From Achromobacter sp. Root83 (lineage in GTDB: Bacteria > Pseudomonadota > Gammaproteobacteria > Burkholderiales > Burkholderiaceae_B), in assembly GCF_001428845.1 (NCBI RefSeq), contig NZ_LMIU01000001.1, positions 984 through 64,983 on the forward strand: DNA of 64,000 nt, given 5' to 3'. Position numbers and translations under genes: made by a program. Within the stretch, counting starts at the first letter, position 1. Each line of letters opens with the position of its first letter. This document shows positions 8,138 to 17,763 of the stretch, piece after piece. The notes under the pieces are model-generated. The model had not been told where the DNA came from. It saw only the letters and a program-made list of their open reading frames with translations, and did not search any database.

Positions 8138-9136
8138 TCAGGCGCGGGCGGTTTGCGCGATGAGCCTGCCGTCCGGCAGGACCATCCAGGCGCTCACGCC
8201 CAGGCTGCGCACGATCTTCTGCGTGTCTTCGAGAGACATGTGGGAAAAAGCCGTGGACAGCGCGTCCGCGGCGGTCGCGGTGGGCGCCATGACGGACACG
8301 CTGCGATAACGGGGGCGGGCCTGGCCGCTGCGCGGATCGAACAGGTGCGAGAACCTGCCCGCCGCATCCAGCGGGGTGCCATAGCCCCCGGATGTCGCCA
8401 GCGCCTGGTTGCTGACCGGCACCTGCGCCAGGATCCGTTCGGGCGCCAGCGGATCCGCCAGCCCCACCTGCCAGCCTGCAGGGCGGACGGATGGGTCCCA
8501 TCCGCGGATCTCGCCCATGTCGACCAGCGCCCGCTCCAGGCCGTTGTTTCTGAACAGTTCGGTCACCTTGTCGGTGATATAGCCCTGGGCGATGCCGTTG
8601 AGCGTCAGCGCCATGCCAGGGCGCAATTGAATGCGCTGGGGATCGAGCTCCACGCCCTGATAGGAAACGTGCGCCAGCGCCGAGGCGACCGCCGCGGGCG
8701 CAGGGCCCGCCGGGTCGGCGTCCGCGCGGGCGAAATGCTCCGCGTACAGGCGCCACAGGGGCTGCACGGTGGGATCGAACAGGCCCCCCGTCAGCACAGC
8801 GTAGTGGCGGCTCTCCGCAAGCAGGCGGAGCAGGTCGGAAGGGGGGTTATCCAGGAATCCCTGACGGTTCAGAACCGCCAGCGCGCTGTCGTCACGGTAC
8901 AGGCTGAAGATGCCTTCCAGGCGGCGCAGTTCCGCCAGCGCCTGGGCGATGAGCCGCTCGGCGGCCTGGGGGTCCGGGTGGTAAAGCCTCAGTTCGGCGT
9001 CCGCGCCCAGGGCCGCCCCTTGCCAGCACGTGGGCGCGATGGCGGCGTGCGCGCGCCGCAGGGGGCTGGAAGTGAGCGCCAGCGCGGATGACGCGGCGAC
9101 GATGCCGATGAAGCGGCGGCGGGCGGGATTGATCAT
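8138..9136 (-). CDS. nosX: FAD:protein FMN transferase NosX (ApbE family)
   Basis: A 332-residue ApbE-type flavin transferase in last place of the nos operon, hence NosX. It covalently attaches FMN from FAD to a threonine of the NosR periplasmic domain, which is needed to keep N2O reductase active. The N-terminus (INPARRRFIGIVAASSALAL) has a double-arginine signal suggesting Tat export. ApbE marks are LEGIFSLYRDDSALAVLNRQG near 92, the LTGGLFDPTVQPLW segment near 135 and NGIAQGYITDKV near 180. It begins 48 bases after nosL. Confidence 0.92.
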   Translation of the reverse strand: MINPARRRFIGIVAASSALALTSSPLRRAHAAIAPTCWQGAALGADAELRLYHPDPQAAERLIAQALAELRRLEGIFSLYRDDSALAVLNRQGFLDNPPSDLLRLLAESRHYAVLTGGLFDPTVQPLWRLYAEHFARADADPAGPAPAAVASALAHVSYQGVELDPQRIQLRPGMALTLNGIAQGYITDKVTELFRNNGLERALVDMGEIRGWDPSVRPAGWQVGLADPLAPERILAQVPVSNQALATSGGYGTPLDAAGRFSHLFDPRSGQARPRYRSVSVMAPTATAADALSTAFSHMSLEDTQKIVRSLGVSAWMVLPDGRLIAQTARA

Positions 9137-9184
9137 GGCGATTTGTGTGGATGAAAGGCTGACGGCGGCGCGGAGTGCGCCGCG

Positions 9185-9685
9185 CTATTGGGCGAAGACA
9201 TAGTCCTCCGGCATGTCGGAGAAGCCCACGACCCGGCCGCCGTGGGCCTGGGCGAAGGCGAGCGCGCGGGCCTTGTCCGAAAACGGCATGGCGTCCTCGG
9301 CGCCCATGCCCCCGATGAACCTGCCCCCGATCACGTAGTGCGCAAGCTTCGCATCGATCCAGGACGCGGGATCCCCCTTGCCGTCCGGGCCGGCGGTTGC
9401 CATGTCGTTGACATAGATGGCGCTGATGCCCTTGGGCTCTTCCGGCAGCAGCGTGTAGGCGAACACCTGCTTGATGGACGAGAACCACACCGGCGCGGCG
9501 CTGCCCCGGACGAAAATCTGCCCCTTGGGGCCGGCGTGATCCAGCAGCGCCATGCCGCAGTAGTGGCCGACGGCTTCGACGGTGACCGCCTGGGGGGCAG
9601 GCGTCTCGGCGCGCGGGTCTTCGCCGCCGCACGCCGACAACGTGGCCACGAAGGCCAGGGCCCAGGCCATGTGCGCGGGCTTCAT
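9185..9685 (-). CDS. nosL: NosL copper-chaperone lipoprotein
   Basis: A 166-residue outer-membrane-type lipoprotein with signal MKPAHMAWALAFVATLSAC and lipobox LSAC, Cys 19 being the lipidated residue. The conserved YCGM motif (near 43-46) supplies Cys and Met ligands for Cu(I), which NosL delivers for CuZ assembly in NosZ. The start ATG at 9685 overlaps the nosY stop by 4 bases, implying coupled translation. Confidence 0.93.
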   Translation of the reverse strand: MKPAHMAWALAFVATLSACGGEDPRAETPAPQAVTVEAVGHYCGMALLDHAGPKGQIFVRGSAAPVWFSSIKQVFAYTLLPEEPKGISAIYVNDMATAGPDGKGDPASWIDAKLAHYVIGGRFIGGMGAEDAMPFSDKARALAFAQAHGGRVVGFSDMPEDYVFAQ

Positions 9686-10512
9686 AGCTGCTTTCTCCGG
9701 AAGAAGACCGCCGCAAGCAGGAACGGGATGGCGATCCACAGCAATTGCGCGACCACCAGCAGCGGCACGGGCAGGCTGGCCTGGTCGCTGACGCCCGCCA
9801 TGCCGGCATACATCGATATGTTCTCGAATCCCGTCAGGTTCAGAAGCCGGTACACATCGGATGGGTTGGCAAGCAGCAGGGCGTTGAGCAGCCCCGGGGT
9901 CACATGGCGGCCCTGGTCCGCGGCCAATATGCCCAGCAGGCCCATGTCGTAGATCACGACAAAGAACAGCCAGACGCCCAGCGCGATGCCGGCCGCGGTG
10001 GCGCGTTCGCGCACCAGGGTGCTGACCAGGTAGCCCATGGCCAGGAAGCTGGCGCCCAGCAATACGCTGGCGCCTATCAGCAGGGCGAAGGGCTTCCAGG
10101 CGGAGGCGTCCATGCCGCCGTAGACCCATTGCAGCGCCAACCCCGCCGAGCCGTAGCCGGCGCCGGTGGCGATCGCCAGGATGGCCAGGTGGCCGATGAA
10201 TTTGCCGACGATCACCTGCCAGCGGGATACCGGATAGCTGAGCAGCAGGGCCATGGTGCCGCGGTCGATCTCGCCGACGATGGCGTCGTACGCCAGCAGC
10301 ATGGCGATGAGCGGGACCAGGAAGATCGACAGGCTGGACAGGCTGACCACCGTGACGGTCAGCGGGTCAACCTTGACGGCGCCGGTGGGCGAGCTGCCCA
10401 GCAGCCCCAGCGCCAGGGCCAGGGCGGCCAATAGCAGCGAGGTGGCGAGGACCCAGCGGTTGCGCAGTCCGTCGCGGATCTCCTTGCCGATGATTGTGTA
10501 TACCGCGTTCAT
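9682..10512 (-). CDS. nosY: NosY ABC-transporter permease for N2O reductase maturation
   Basis: A 276-residue integral membrane protein with about six hydrophobic segments, the first at residues 20-40 and the last at 250-270, ending FRRKQL. It forms the NosFY ABC complex with the ATPase and NosD, which supplies sulfur or copper for CuZ assembly. It overlaps nosF by 4 bases upstream and nosL by 4 downstream. Order and length match nosDFYL clusters elsewhere. Confidence 0.93.
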   Translation of the reverse strand: MNAVYTIIGKEIRDGLRNRWVLATSLLLAALALALGLLGSSPTGAVKVDPLTVTVVSLSSLSIFLVPLIAMLLAYDAIVGEIDRGTMALLLSYPVSRWQVIVGKFIGHLAILAIATGAGYGSAGLALQWVYGGMDASAWKPFALLIGASVLLGASFLAMGYLVSTLVRERATAAGIALGVWLFFVVIYDMGLLGILAADQGRHVTPGLLNALLLANPSDVYRLLNLTGFENISMYAGMAGVSDQASLPVPLLVVAQLLWIAIPFLLAAVFFRRKQL

Positions 10513-11414
10513 GCGTCTTCCCGTTCAAGCAAATGGGCATAGATGTCGTCAAGCCCGGGCACTTGTATGTCCAGGTCGGTGATGGGCGATGCGATGGCGC
10601 CGATGCCGCGGATGGCTTCGACTTTGTCCGCCTCGCTGCAAAGCCGTTCATACCGTCCCGCGTCGATCCGCCTCCATTGCGGCGGCGGGGCGTAGGCCGG
10701 ATCCGATTGCGCGAGCGTCATGCGGATGCGGATCGGCAGGCCGGTGGCCTGGCGCAGCGCGGGCATGGCGCCGTCGGCGATCTTGATTCCCGCCTTCATG
10801 ATGACGATGCGGTCGGCGTGGCCGGCCAGTTCGGACAGGGCATGCGTGCTCAGCAGGATGGTCGACCCCTTTGCGCGCAGCTCGTGCACGATCTCGTAGA
10901 ACGTGAGCCGCGATGCGGGGTCCAGGCCGGTCGTCGGTTCGTCGAACAGCAGGATCCGTGGTTCGCCCAGCAGGGCCTGCGCCAGCGCCAGGCGCTGCCG
11001 CATGCCTTTGGAGTACCCGCCCACGCGGCGGTTGGCGGCTCCGGAAATCCCCACCTTTTCCAGCAGCGACGGGTTGTTGGCGAGCGGCTGGCGCTTGAGC
11101 CGCGCGTAAAAGGCGAGGGTCTCCGCGCCCGTCATCGCGGGATGCAGCGCCACGGTTTCGGGCAGGTAGCCGATGCGTGCGCGCAGGCGCGAGGCCGCGG
11201 GGCTGTCGGCGTCCTGGCCAAACAGCGTGACGCGGCCCTGCGACGGGCGGATCAGGCCCAGGACCAGCTTGATCAGCGTGCTCTTGCCGGCGCCGTTGTG
11301 GCCGGCAAGCGCCACGCATTCGCCTTCGCGCAGATCCAGGTCCAGGCCGTCGATGGCCCGGTGTGTTCCATAGTGCTTGCTGACGCCGGAAAGCGTCACC
11401 AGGGCGGTGCTCAT
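10509..11414 (-). CDS. nosF: NosF ABC-transporter ATPase
   Basis: 301 residues with Walker A GHNGAGKST near 38-46, the signature region GYSKGMRQRLALAQALL near 130 and Walker B ILLFDEPTTGLDP near 152. It powers the NosDFY machine that matures the CuZ site of N2O reductase. The start ATG 11414 is the family start (MSTALVTLSGVSKHYG) and overlaps the nosD stop by 4 bases. The frame stays open much further upstream, but that part is antisense noise over nosD. Confidence 0.95.
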   Translation of the reverse strand: MSTALVTLSGVSKHYGTHRAIDGLDLDLREGECVALAGHNGAGKSTLIKLVLGLIRPSQGRVTLFGQDADSPAASRLRARIGYLPETVALHPAMTGAETLAFYARLKRQPLANNPSLLEKVGISGAANRRVGGYSKGMRQRLALAQALLGEPRILLFDEPTTGLDPASRLTFYEIVHELRAKGSTILLSTHALSELAGHADRIVIMKAGIKIADGAMPALRQATGLPIRIRMTLAQSDPAYAPPPQWRRIDAGRYERLCSEADKVEAIRGIGAIASPITDLDIQVPGLDDIYAHLLEREDA

Positions 11415-12709
11415 TGTGTTTCCTTGGCGGGTTCTGCGGATGCGGCTGCGGGTTTCATCAGCGGCGCGCTGTCGATCACGCCTCCGGGCAGGATCGCCGG
11501 GAACTGCGATTGCGCCCAGCGCACCACCGATATGGCGGGACTGTTGAGAAGGATGCGTGCCGCCGGCGCGCGCCACAGCAACTGGTCCACCACATCGTTC
11601 GGGCGGTACGCCGTGTCGGCGATGCCGTCGCCATCCAGATCGAAGGCGGTGTTGTCGCTCCAGTAGTTGCCGCGCCCGCCGTCCGACCACTCCAGCACGC
11701 GGCTGCCCACGTACTTGACCTGATTCCGGTTGTTGATGAACGCGTTCCCGGAGATCCTGTTGCCTTCGGAGCCGGCGGTGAAATGAATGCCGATCTCGCA
11801 ATTGGAAAAGTGGTTGTCCGCGAAGCGGTTCTTGTTGGCGTTGTAGATGAACACGCATTTGCCCGCGCCATCCACCGTGTTCCGGGAGATGTCCGAGTCG
11901 TTGGCGTAATTCATCATCAGGCCCTGCTCCACGTTGTTCGTCGCGGCGTTGTCCGTGACGATCAGGCGGTGCGAATACATGATGGCGTAGCCGATGTCGT
12001 TGCCGGTCGACAGGTTGCCGCTGATCTCGCTGTCGTTGGTGTACATGTAGTGCACCCCGTAGCGCAGTTCGTGAAAGCGGTTGCCGATGAACCGGTTCTT
12101 CTTGCTGGTATTGACGAAGATGCCGTCGCGGCCGGCGGAGATATCGTTGTCCACTACCGCGCTGCCCGGCGTGTTCCACAACGAGACGCCATTGCCGCGT
12201 TCGGCCACGCGCAATTCGCGGTTGCCCACGATGCGGTTGCCTCGCACCATCGCGTCGTCCGGCCCCCAGACATAGACGCCGAACAGGTTGTCCAGGATGT
12301 CGTTGTGTTCGATCACGGCACGGTGCGCGGTCCGGTCCAGAAACACGCCCGCATCCATTTCGGGCAGGCTCAGCCCCGAACGCGTGATGGTCAGGTTGCG
12401 CACCGCCACGTCCGTGGCCTTGATCCACAAGGTGCGGCCCTGGCGGGTGCCGGCGATGACGGCGGAGCGGTCGCGCGGACCCTCGATCGTCAAGGGCTTG
12501 TCGATGACCAGTTCGCCGGCATAGGACCCCGGCGCCAGCCGCAGCGTATCGCCGGGCTGCGCCGCCGCGATGGCCTGCGCCAGGTCCGCGCCGGCCGCCA
12601 CCTCCAGGGTGGCGGCCGCGGCGGCGCCATGCAGGGCCGGGCCAAAACCGGCCAGCATCAAGCCGGCCGCGGCCCATACCGCGTTTCGCAAGGTTGCGAT
12701 GAAGGCCAT
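11411..12709 (-). CDS. nosD: NosD periplasmic copper-maturation protein
   Basis: 432 residues with a signal peptide of about 29 residues, then right-handed beta-helix (CASH) repeats visible as recurring N-x-I or G-N-R-I turns (HNDILDNLFGVYVWG, GNRIVGNREL, DNDISAGRDG). NosD is the periplasmic partner of NosFY in CuZ assembly. It lies 6 bases after nosZ and overlaps nosF. Length and order are as expected. Confidence 0.94.
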   Translation of the reverse strand: MAFIATLRNAVWAAAGLMLAGFGPALHGAAAAATLEVAAGADLAQAIAAAQPGDTLRLAPGSYAGELVIDKPLTIEGPRDRSAVIAGTRQGRTLWIKATDVAVRNLTITRSGLSLPEMDAGVFLDRTAHRAVIEHNDILDNLFGVYVWGPDDAMVRGNRIVGNRELRVAERGNGVSLWNTPGSAVVDNDISAGRDGIFVNTSKKNRFIGNRFHELRYGVHYMYTNDSEISGNLSTGNDIGYAIMYSHRLIVTDNAATNNVEQGLMMNYANDSDISRNTVDGAGKCVFIYNANKNRFADNHFSNCEIGIHFTAGSEGNRISGNAFINNRNQVKYVGSRVLEWSDGGRGNYWSDNTAFDLDGDGIADTAYRPNDVVDQLLWRAPAARILLNSPAISVVRWAQSQFPAILPGGVIDSAPLMKPAAASAEPAKETQ

Positions 12710-12715
12710 GGAGCG

Positions 12716-14629
12716 CTACGCGGATTTCTTGGGATGCACGATCATCTGGCCGGACATCTCCATGTGCAGCGCGTGGCAGAACCATTGGCAGTAGTACCAG
12801 TAGATGCCGGGCCGATCGGCCTTGAACGTCACCGACGAGGTGGCCTGGGGTCCGATTTCCATGGCGATGCCGTGGCCTTCCAGCGTGAAGCCGTGCGTCA
12901 GGTCTTCGATAACCTCCATGTTCGTCACGAACACGGTGACCTCGTCGCCCTGGTTCACCTCGAACTGCTTGAGGCTGAACATGGGCGCAACCGCCATCAT
13001 GTAAACGCGGACCTTGTTGCCGTCGCGCACCACCTTGGCGGCGTCGTCCAGCGATACCCCGTCCTTCTTGGCGATCTGGCGGGCGTCTTCCCACATCGGG
13101 TCGTCACGCTTCCAGACGCTGATCGGGTTGATCTTGGAACGGTGCACCAGGCACATGTCATGCGGTTCGGCGAAGCTGGGGCCGTCATGGACGAGCTTCA
13201 TTTCGTCGCCGGAGATGTCGATGAGCTGGTCGTTCTCGGGCTTGAGCGGGCCCACGTTCAGGAAGCGGTCCTTCGAGAACTTGTTCAGCGACACCAGCCA
13301 CTTGCCGTCGGCCTCTTTCGTCTCGCCCATGGTCGAGTGGTTGTGGCCCGGCTGGTAGTGTACGTCCAGCTTCTGGATGATGGGATCGACCTTTTCGCCC
13401 TTGTAGGCGCGCTTGGCCTTGTCGATATTCCACTTGACCATCTGGCTGTCGATGAACAAGGTGGTGTAGGCGTTGCCGCGGCCGTCGAACGCGGTATGCA
13501 GCGGGCCCAGGCCCAGTTGCGGTTCGGCCACGACGCAGTCGCGCGGCTTGATCTTGTCTTCGAACAGATCATCCAGCGTGCGCACGTCGATCACCGTCAC
13601 GGTGGGCGAGAGCTTGCCGTTCAGCATCAGGTGGATGCCGTCGGGGGCGGCGTTGCAGCCGTGGGGCGAGTTGGGCACCGGGATGTAGCGCGTGTACTTC
13701 GAACCATGGCGGCCATCCACGACCGGCACGCCGCCCATCGTCTTGAAGTCGCCGCTCTTGATCGCCTGCTCGATGCGCTTGATGTTGAAGACCACGACCC
13801 AGTCCTGCTCGTTGGCCGACATTTCCTCGACCGTCACGCCCTTTTCCGAGTTGTAGCAGGTGGCGAAGGAGTACTTGCCCTGGTAGTCGGCGTCGCCGTT
13901 GTCGAGGTTGCCGTCAACCAGCACCTGCCACGCGACCTTCATCGTGTCGCCGTCGATCGCGGAGTAGACAGCGAAGAAGTTCTTCTTGGCGTCGGTGAGG
14001 GTCTTGCCGTCGTTGGGCAGCGGGACGATGTGTTCGCCATTGGCGAACACATAGCCGGTGCGGGGGTAGCGCTGCGGACGCAGCCCGTGCACGCCGGAAA
14101 CGTTGGGCAGTTCGAGGATCTTGTCGGTCTTCATCACGTCCAGGCGGATACGCGCCACCCGGTTGTTGGCCTTATCGTTGATGAAGAGGTAGCGGCCGTC
14201 GTAGGTCTTGTCGGTGAACGACAGGTGGGGGTGGTGCGCGTCGCCGTTCGGGAACACGCCGCCCTTGTCCTTGAGGTACTCGCGGGTTTCGGGCGTCAGG
14301 CCTTCCGTGAGGATCTTGCGGCTTTCGTTCGTGCGGCCCCAGCCGGTGGCGCTGCATTGGTTGAAGACCGGAATGCGCAGGAGTTCGCGCATGGACGGCA
14401 GGCCCAGCACGCGCACTTCGCCCGATTGTCCGCTGGAGTTGAACGCATAGTATTCGTCGAGCTCGCCCGGCCCGACATGCCCAAGCACGCCCGCGCCAGA
14501 TTTGCCCTCCTTGCCATGCGCGGTGGAAATCTGCGCGCCGGCGACGAGGCCGGCTGCGCCGGTGATGGCGGCGGTGCCCAGGAAGCTGCGGCGGCTAAGG
14601 CCAGCTTTTTCGGGGGTCTTGTCGGACAT
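12716..14629 (-). CDS. nosZ: Nitrous-oxide reductase NosZ (clade I, Tat-exported)
   Basis: A 637-residue multicopper enzyme that reduces N2O to N2 in the periplasm, the last step of denitrification. The Tat signal SRRSFLG is at residues 12-18, marking clade I. Histidines of the seven-bladed propeller that bind CuZ are visible (DAHHPHLSF, then YQPGHNHS). The C-terminal cupredoxin has the CuA motif [14 protein letters not shown] near 614-627. I chose ATG 14629 because it follows AAGGAG and gives the standard length. The open frame to 14917 overlaps nosR and lacks family sequence. It is the second gene of the operon, 53 bases after nosR. Confidence 0.97.
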   Translation of the reverse strand: MSDKTPEKAGLSRRSFLGTAAITGAAGLVAGAQISTAHGKEGKSGAGVLGHVGPGELDEYYAFNSSGQSGEVRVLGLPSMRELLRIPVFNQCSATGWGRTNESRKILTEGLTPETREYLKDKGGVFPNGDAHHPHLSFTDKTYDGRYLFINDKANNRVARIRLDVMKTDKILELPNVSGVHGLRPQRYPRTGYVFANGEHIVPLPNDGKTLTDAKKNFFAVYSAIDGDTMKVAWQVLVDGNLDNGDADYQGKYSFATCYNSEKGVTVEEMSANEQDWVVVFNIKRIEQAIKSGDFKTMGGVPVVDGRHGSKYTRYIPVPNSPHGCNAAPDGIHLMLNGKLSPTVTVIDVRTLDDLFEDKIKPRDCVVAEPQLGLGPLHTAFDGRGNAYTTLFIDSQMVKWNIDKAKRAYKGEKVDPIIQKLDVHYQPGHNHSTMGETKEADGKWLVSLNKFSKDRFLNVGPLKPENDQLIDISGDEMKLVHDGPSFAEPHDMCLVHRSKINPISVWKRDDPMWEDARQIAKKDGVSLDDAAKVVRDGNKVRVYMMAVAPMFSLKQFEVNQGDEVTVFVTNMEVIEDLTHGFTLEGHGIAMEIGPQATSSVTFKADRPGIYWYYCQWFCHALHMEMSGQMIVHPKKSA

Positions 14630-14682
14630 GGATAACTCCTTGATGGGAACGGCGCATCGCGCCGCGGTACGAAAATCGGGTT

Positions 14683-16929
14683 TCAGGACTCGGCGGGCGG
14701 CCGGCTGGCCGCCGCGCTCAGGTTGGGCGCGCGGTGCATGACGATCTCTTGCACCGCCGGCTCGGCGGCCGGGGCCGCGCGCCGCTCGCGCTTGGCCCGC
14801 TTCTGGATCAGGTGAGGGCACTTCTGCTGGTGGTGGTAGAGCATCTGGCAATGCAGGCACTGAATGCACTCGTTCGGATTGATCTCGCCGGTCGGGTCGA
14901 TCGCCTGCACGGGGCATTCGAGATTGCAGCGCTGACAGGGGTTACCGCAGTCGCGGTAGCGCTTGAGCCAATTGAAGATGCGCAGCCGGGCGGGAATGGC
15001 CAGCGCGGCGCCCAAGGGACAGAGATAGCGGCAGAAGAAGCGTTCGACGAACAGACCCGCGGCAAGCAGCGCGACGGCGAACACCACGAAAGGCCAGTAG
15101 CGCATGAAGTGCAGGATGATCGCGGTCTTGAACGGCTCCACTTCCGCGAGCTGCTCCGCAACCGCCAGGTCATACAGCGAGAAGCCGAAGAGCAGCAGGA
15201 AGATGACGTACTTGAGCGTCGACAGCCGCTGGTTCACGCCATGCCCGATCTTCAACTGGCGCACGCCCAGGCGCTTGGCGACGCGGTTGGAGAGTTCCTG
15301 CAGGGCGCCGAACGGACACAGCCAGCCGCAGAACGCGCCCCGGTTCCAGAAGACCATGGAGATCGCGGTGGCGCACCACAGGATGAACACCAGCGGGTCC
15401 ATCAGGAAGTACTCCCAGCGGAAATCCGTGCGCAGGGCAGAGAAGAACGTCAGCACGTTGACGATCGACAGCTGCGCCTGGCCGTACCAGCCGATCCAGA
15501 ACAGCGCGAACGCCAGGAACGCCAGGCGCAGCCGGTCGTGCAGGAGGGGGCGGGCGGCAAGCTGGTCCTGGAAGAAGAAGATGCCGACCAGCACCGTCAG
15601 CGCAACGGTCAGGATGGCGATCTGGCCAGCCTTGCCTTGCCAGATCTGCTTCCACAGGGCCGGCGCGGCGTCGGCCTCGGGCGGGGCCGCCTGGGCAGCC
15701 TGCTGCGGGGCAGCGGGAGCGGGCGCGACGGCGCGGGTATAGGCGCGCGGAAGCTCATAGGGAAGATCGAACGTGACGAAGGCCTTGTCCGAGACGCTGA
15801 GCACGCGCTGGACCATGAGCTGCAGGCGCCAGGGCTTGACCGGATCCAGCGCGGCGTCCTCGGGCACGACAAACAGCGCAACCTCGCGCAGCGCCGGGGC
15901 GCCCGCCGCATTGACGTCCGCCAGGCGCTGGTGGTTGCGGTCCCGGAAGCGGAAGCTGCTTTCGTCCTGAACGACCTCGATGCGGTCGAAAATGCCGCCG
16001 CGGACGTAGCCGGAGCCCTTGAACGAATAGGTGCCGTTGCCAGCGACCAGCACCGCCTGCTGGCCCGGCTTGAGCCGCTCTTTCAGCCGCTGCCAGCCCG
16101 TATCGCCCAGCAGGCTGCGGCCAATGGAAGGCGCGCTGACCAGGGCGACGTAGAGGTCGATGAACGTGTCGTCCTGCGCCCCTTCGACATGCTCGGCCGC
16201 ATCCTTCCTGCCCGATTGCAGAAAGGCCTGATTCACGTCTTCGGGCGACAGGCGCAGGTTCTTGACAGCGCCCGAGTCGAGCAGCGCCTGCCACGGCTGC
16301 GCCTCGGTTTGGCTTTCGTCGAGGACCCGGGTGGCCGTGGCGGGGGCGGCCTGCCGCGCCGCGCCGGTCTTGTCGATGCCGTGCGCGCGAGCCACCGCGA
16401 TCGCGGACCGCGTGATGGTGTCGCCGATGACCATGAGCGTCACCGTGGCGCCGCTGACGATGTCGACGGGCGGCGGCGCGCCGTGGCGCGGGGGCGACTC
16501 AACGAAGTTCAGGCCGACATAGCCCTGTATGAAGTGGTCGACCTTGGACTGCGGAATGCCGATCAGCACAATGGGTTCGTGGTGTTCGACCAGCTTGGCG
16601 CCCATGATGCGGCCGCTGTCGGACAGTCCCACCAGCACGTCGATCGGCTTGCTGGAATAGCCCCGCGTGTTGACCACGTCGGAAGTAAGGTAGATCAGGC
16701 CGAGCGGCTTGTCGCCCGAGTACGCGCGTGCAGCCATCGGCTTGCCTTCGGCCGGGCCCACGCGGTCGGCGCCCGGAAATACGGCGTCGATGGGGGTGGC
16801 GGCCAGGAAGTCCGGCAGGCGCTGGGCCTGCGCCGCCTGTCCGATAAACAGGCACGACAGCCAGAAGGCAAAGAACGCGGCTTGAATGCATCGGGTGAAT
16901 CCGTGACTTGCTGCTGTACTGCCGCGCAT
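14683..16929 (-). CDS. nosR: NosR membrane flavo-iron-sulfur regulator and electron donor
   Basis: 748 residues: signal (1-35), a periplasmic FMN-binding domain (about 90-180, the NosX target region near VSGATVT), several membrane spans (about 430-620), two membrane CxxxCP motifs (CGWLCPFG near 533 and CRYLCPLG near 633), and a cytoplasmic two-cluster ferredoxin end ([20 protein letters not shown]). NosR is required for nos transcription and for sustained NosZ electron supply. It is first in the operon, behind an FNR-class box. Confidence 0.95.
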   Translation of the reverse strand: MRGSTAASHGFTRCIQAAFFAFWLSCLFIGQAAQAQRLPDFLAATPIDAVFPGADRVGPAEGKPMAARAYSGDKPLGLIYLTSDVVNTRGYSSKPIDVLVGLSDSGRIMGAKLVEHHEPIVLIGIPQSKVDHFIQGYVGLNFVESPPRHGAPPPVDIVSGATVTLMVIGDTITRSAIAVARAHGIDKTGAARQAAPATATRVLDESQTEAQPWQALLDSGAVKNLRLSPEDVNQAFLQSGRKDAAEHVEGAQDDTFIDLYVALVSAPSIGRSLLGDTGWQRLKERLKPGQQAVLVAGNGTYSFKGSGYVRGGIFDRIEVVQDESSFRFRDRNHQRLADVNAAGAPALREVALFVVPEDAALDPVKPWRLQLMVQRVLSVSDKAFVTFDLPYELPRAYTRAVAPAPAAPQQAAQAAPPEADAAPALWKQIWQGKAGQIAILTVALTVLVGIFFFQDQLAARPLLHDRLRLAFLAFALFWIGWYGQAQLSIVNVLTFFSALRTDFRWEYFLMDPLVFILWCATAISMVFWNRGAFCGWLCPFGALQELSNRVAKRLGVRQLKIGHGVNQRLSTLKYVIFLLLFGFSLYDLAVAEQLAEVEPFKTAIILHFMRYWPFVVFAVALLAAGLFVERFFCRYLCPLGAALAIPARLRIFNWLKRYRDCGNPCQRCNLECPVQAIDPTGEINPNECIQCLHCQMLYHHQQKCPHLIQKRAKRERRAAPAAEPAVQEIVMHRAPNLSAAASRPPAES

Positions 16930-16963
16930 GCTTGAACTCTATTGGTCGTGTTTGCTTACAGGC

Positions 16964-17005
16964 ATCCTACGAACTTGCAACAGAATCGGGATTGCGGTTT
17001 GTCAA
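16964..17005 (-). promoter_or_regulatory. nosR promoter with FNR/NnrR-type box
   Basis: Box TTGCG-GTTT-GTCAA at 16992-17005 (TTG-N8-CAA conserved, centre 16998.5). On the minus strand the hexamer TAGGAT at 16964-16969 lies exactly where a -10 should be if the box is centred at -41.5, which puts the start near 16957, 28 bases before the nosR ATG. This is the class II layout for FNR/DNR/NnrR activators of denitrification genes. The half-site TTGCG departs from the ideal TTGAT or TTGAC. Confidence 0.6.
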
Positions 17006-17083
17006 TTGCACCTTTTTGAGCGGCTAATATCCTTACGAAAAGTAGGGGATGTTCCCTATTTCCGACGGGTCTGCGCGGGCGGC

Positions 17084-17125
17084 TTGACGGATGTCAATAG
17101 CGCGCCTTCGGCCCGGTCCTACACT
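17084..17125 (+). promoter_or_regulatory. Azurin promoter with FNR/NnrR-type box
   Basis: TTGAC-GGAT-GTCAA at 17084-17097 is a perfect 5-4-5 inverted repeat of the FNR/DNR/NnrR class, centre 17090.5. TACACT at 17120-17125 sits at the exact -10 position for a box at -41.5, giving a start near 17132 and a leader of about 66 bases to ATG 17198. Nothing else coding lies in 16930-17197. Confidence 0.75.
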
Positions 17126-17197
17126 GGTCGGCGGCGGCAACGGCGTCAGCATATGGCTGGCGCGCGTGCATCGGCCGCTGTGTCATCGGAGAGATTC

Positions 17198-17647
17198 ATG
17201 CTGGCAAAAGCCACCCTAGCCATTCTTCTATCTGCATCGAGCCTGCCCGCCCTGGCCGCGCAATGCGAAGCCACCGTCGAAAGCAATGACGCCATGCAGT
17301 TCAATGTCAAGGAAATGGTCGTCGACAAGAGCTGCAAGCAGTTCACCGTCCACCTGAAGCACGTCGGCAAGATGGCGAAGGTCGCCATGGGCCACAACTG
17401 GGTGCTCACCAAGGAAGCGGACAAGCAGGCCGTGGCCACCGACGGCATGGGCGCCGGCCTGGCCCAGGACTACGTGAAGGCGGGCGACACCCGCGTCATC
17501 GCCCACACCAAGGTCGTGGGCGGCGGCGAGTCCGATTCCGTGACGTTCGACGTGTCCAAGCTTGCCGCGGGTGAAAACTACGCGTTCTTCTGCTCTTTCC
17601 CCGGCCACTGGGCGATGATGAAGGGCACGCTGAAGATCGGCGGCTGA
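17198..17647 (+). CDS. azu: Azurin (blue copper electron carrier)
   Basis: 149 residues: a signal peptide of about 20 (ending ALA) plus a mature protein of 129 starting [16 protein letters not shown], the standard azurin size. Copper ligands are visible: His in MGHNW near 66, and the C-terminal loop [12 protein letters not shown] near 132-143 giving Cys, His and Met. Azurin is a periplasmic electron donor, in denitrifiers for nitrite reductase and probably NosZ. It diverges from nosR with its own FNR-class box. I chose ATG 17198 because it gives the usual signal peptide. A weak hairpin at 17667-17687 follows. Confidence 0.96.
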   Translation: MLAKATLAILLSASSLPALAAQCEATVESNDAMQFNVKEMVVDKSCKQFTVHLKHVGKMAKVAMGHNWVLTKEADKQAVATDGMGAGLAQDYVKAGDTRVIAHTKVVGGGESDSVTFDVSKLAAGENYAFFCSFPGHWAMMKGTLKIGG

Positions 17648-17763
17648 TACTAGTCCTTTCAGCCCAAAGCCTCTGTCCATCAGGCTTACGGAGGGAAGGC
17701 GTCACCGGCGTGTCATGGATTTTCCATGTACGATTACCGGTCGTGTAACTTCTGGAGCTCCTG

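Noticed and set aside
11414..14635. A 1073-codon plus-strand open frame
   Set aside because: It runs antisense to nosD and nosZ, whose products are unmistakable. High GC leaves the opposite frame free of stops, and the translation is Val/His/Gly/Arg-rich without domains.
14734..16935. A 733-codon plus-strand open frame
   Set aside because: Antisense to nosR, same GC artefact.
17648..17763. Manganese (yybP-ykoY) riboswitch before the TerC-type gene
   Set aside because: Only a short palindrome CATGGA-TTT-TCCATG and a weak hairpin are present; the riboswitch loops are not.
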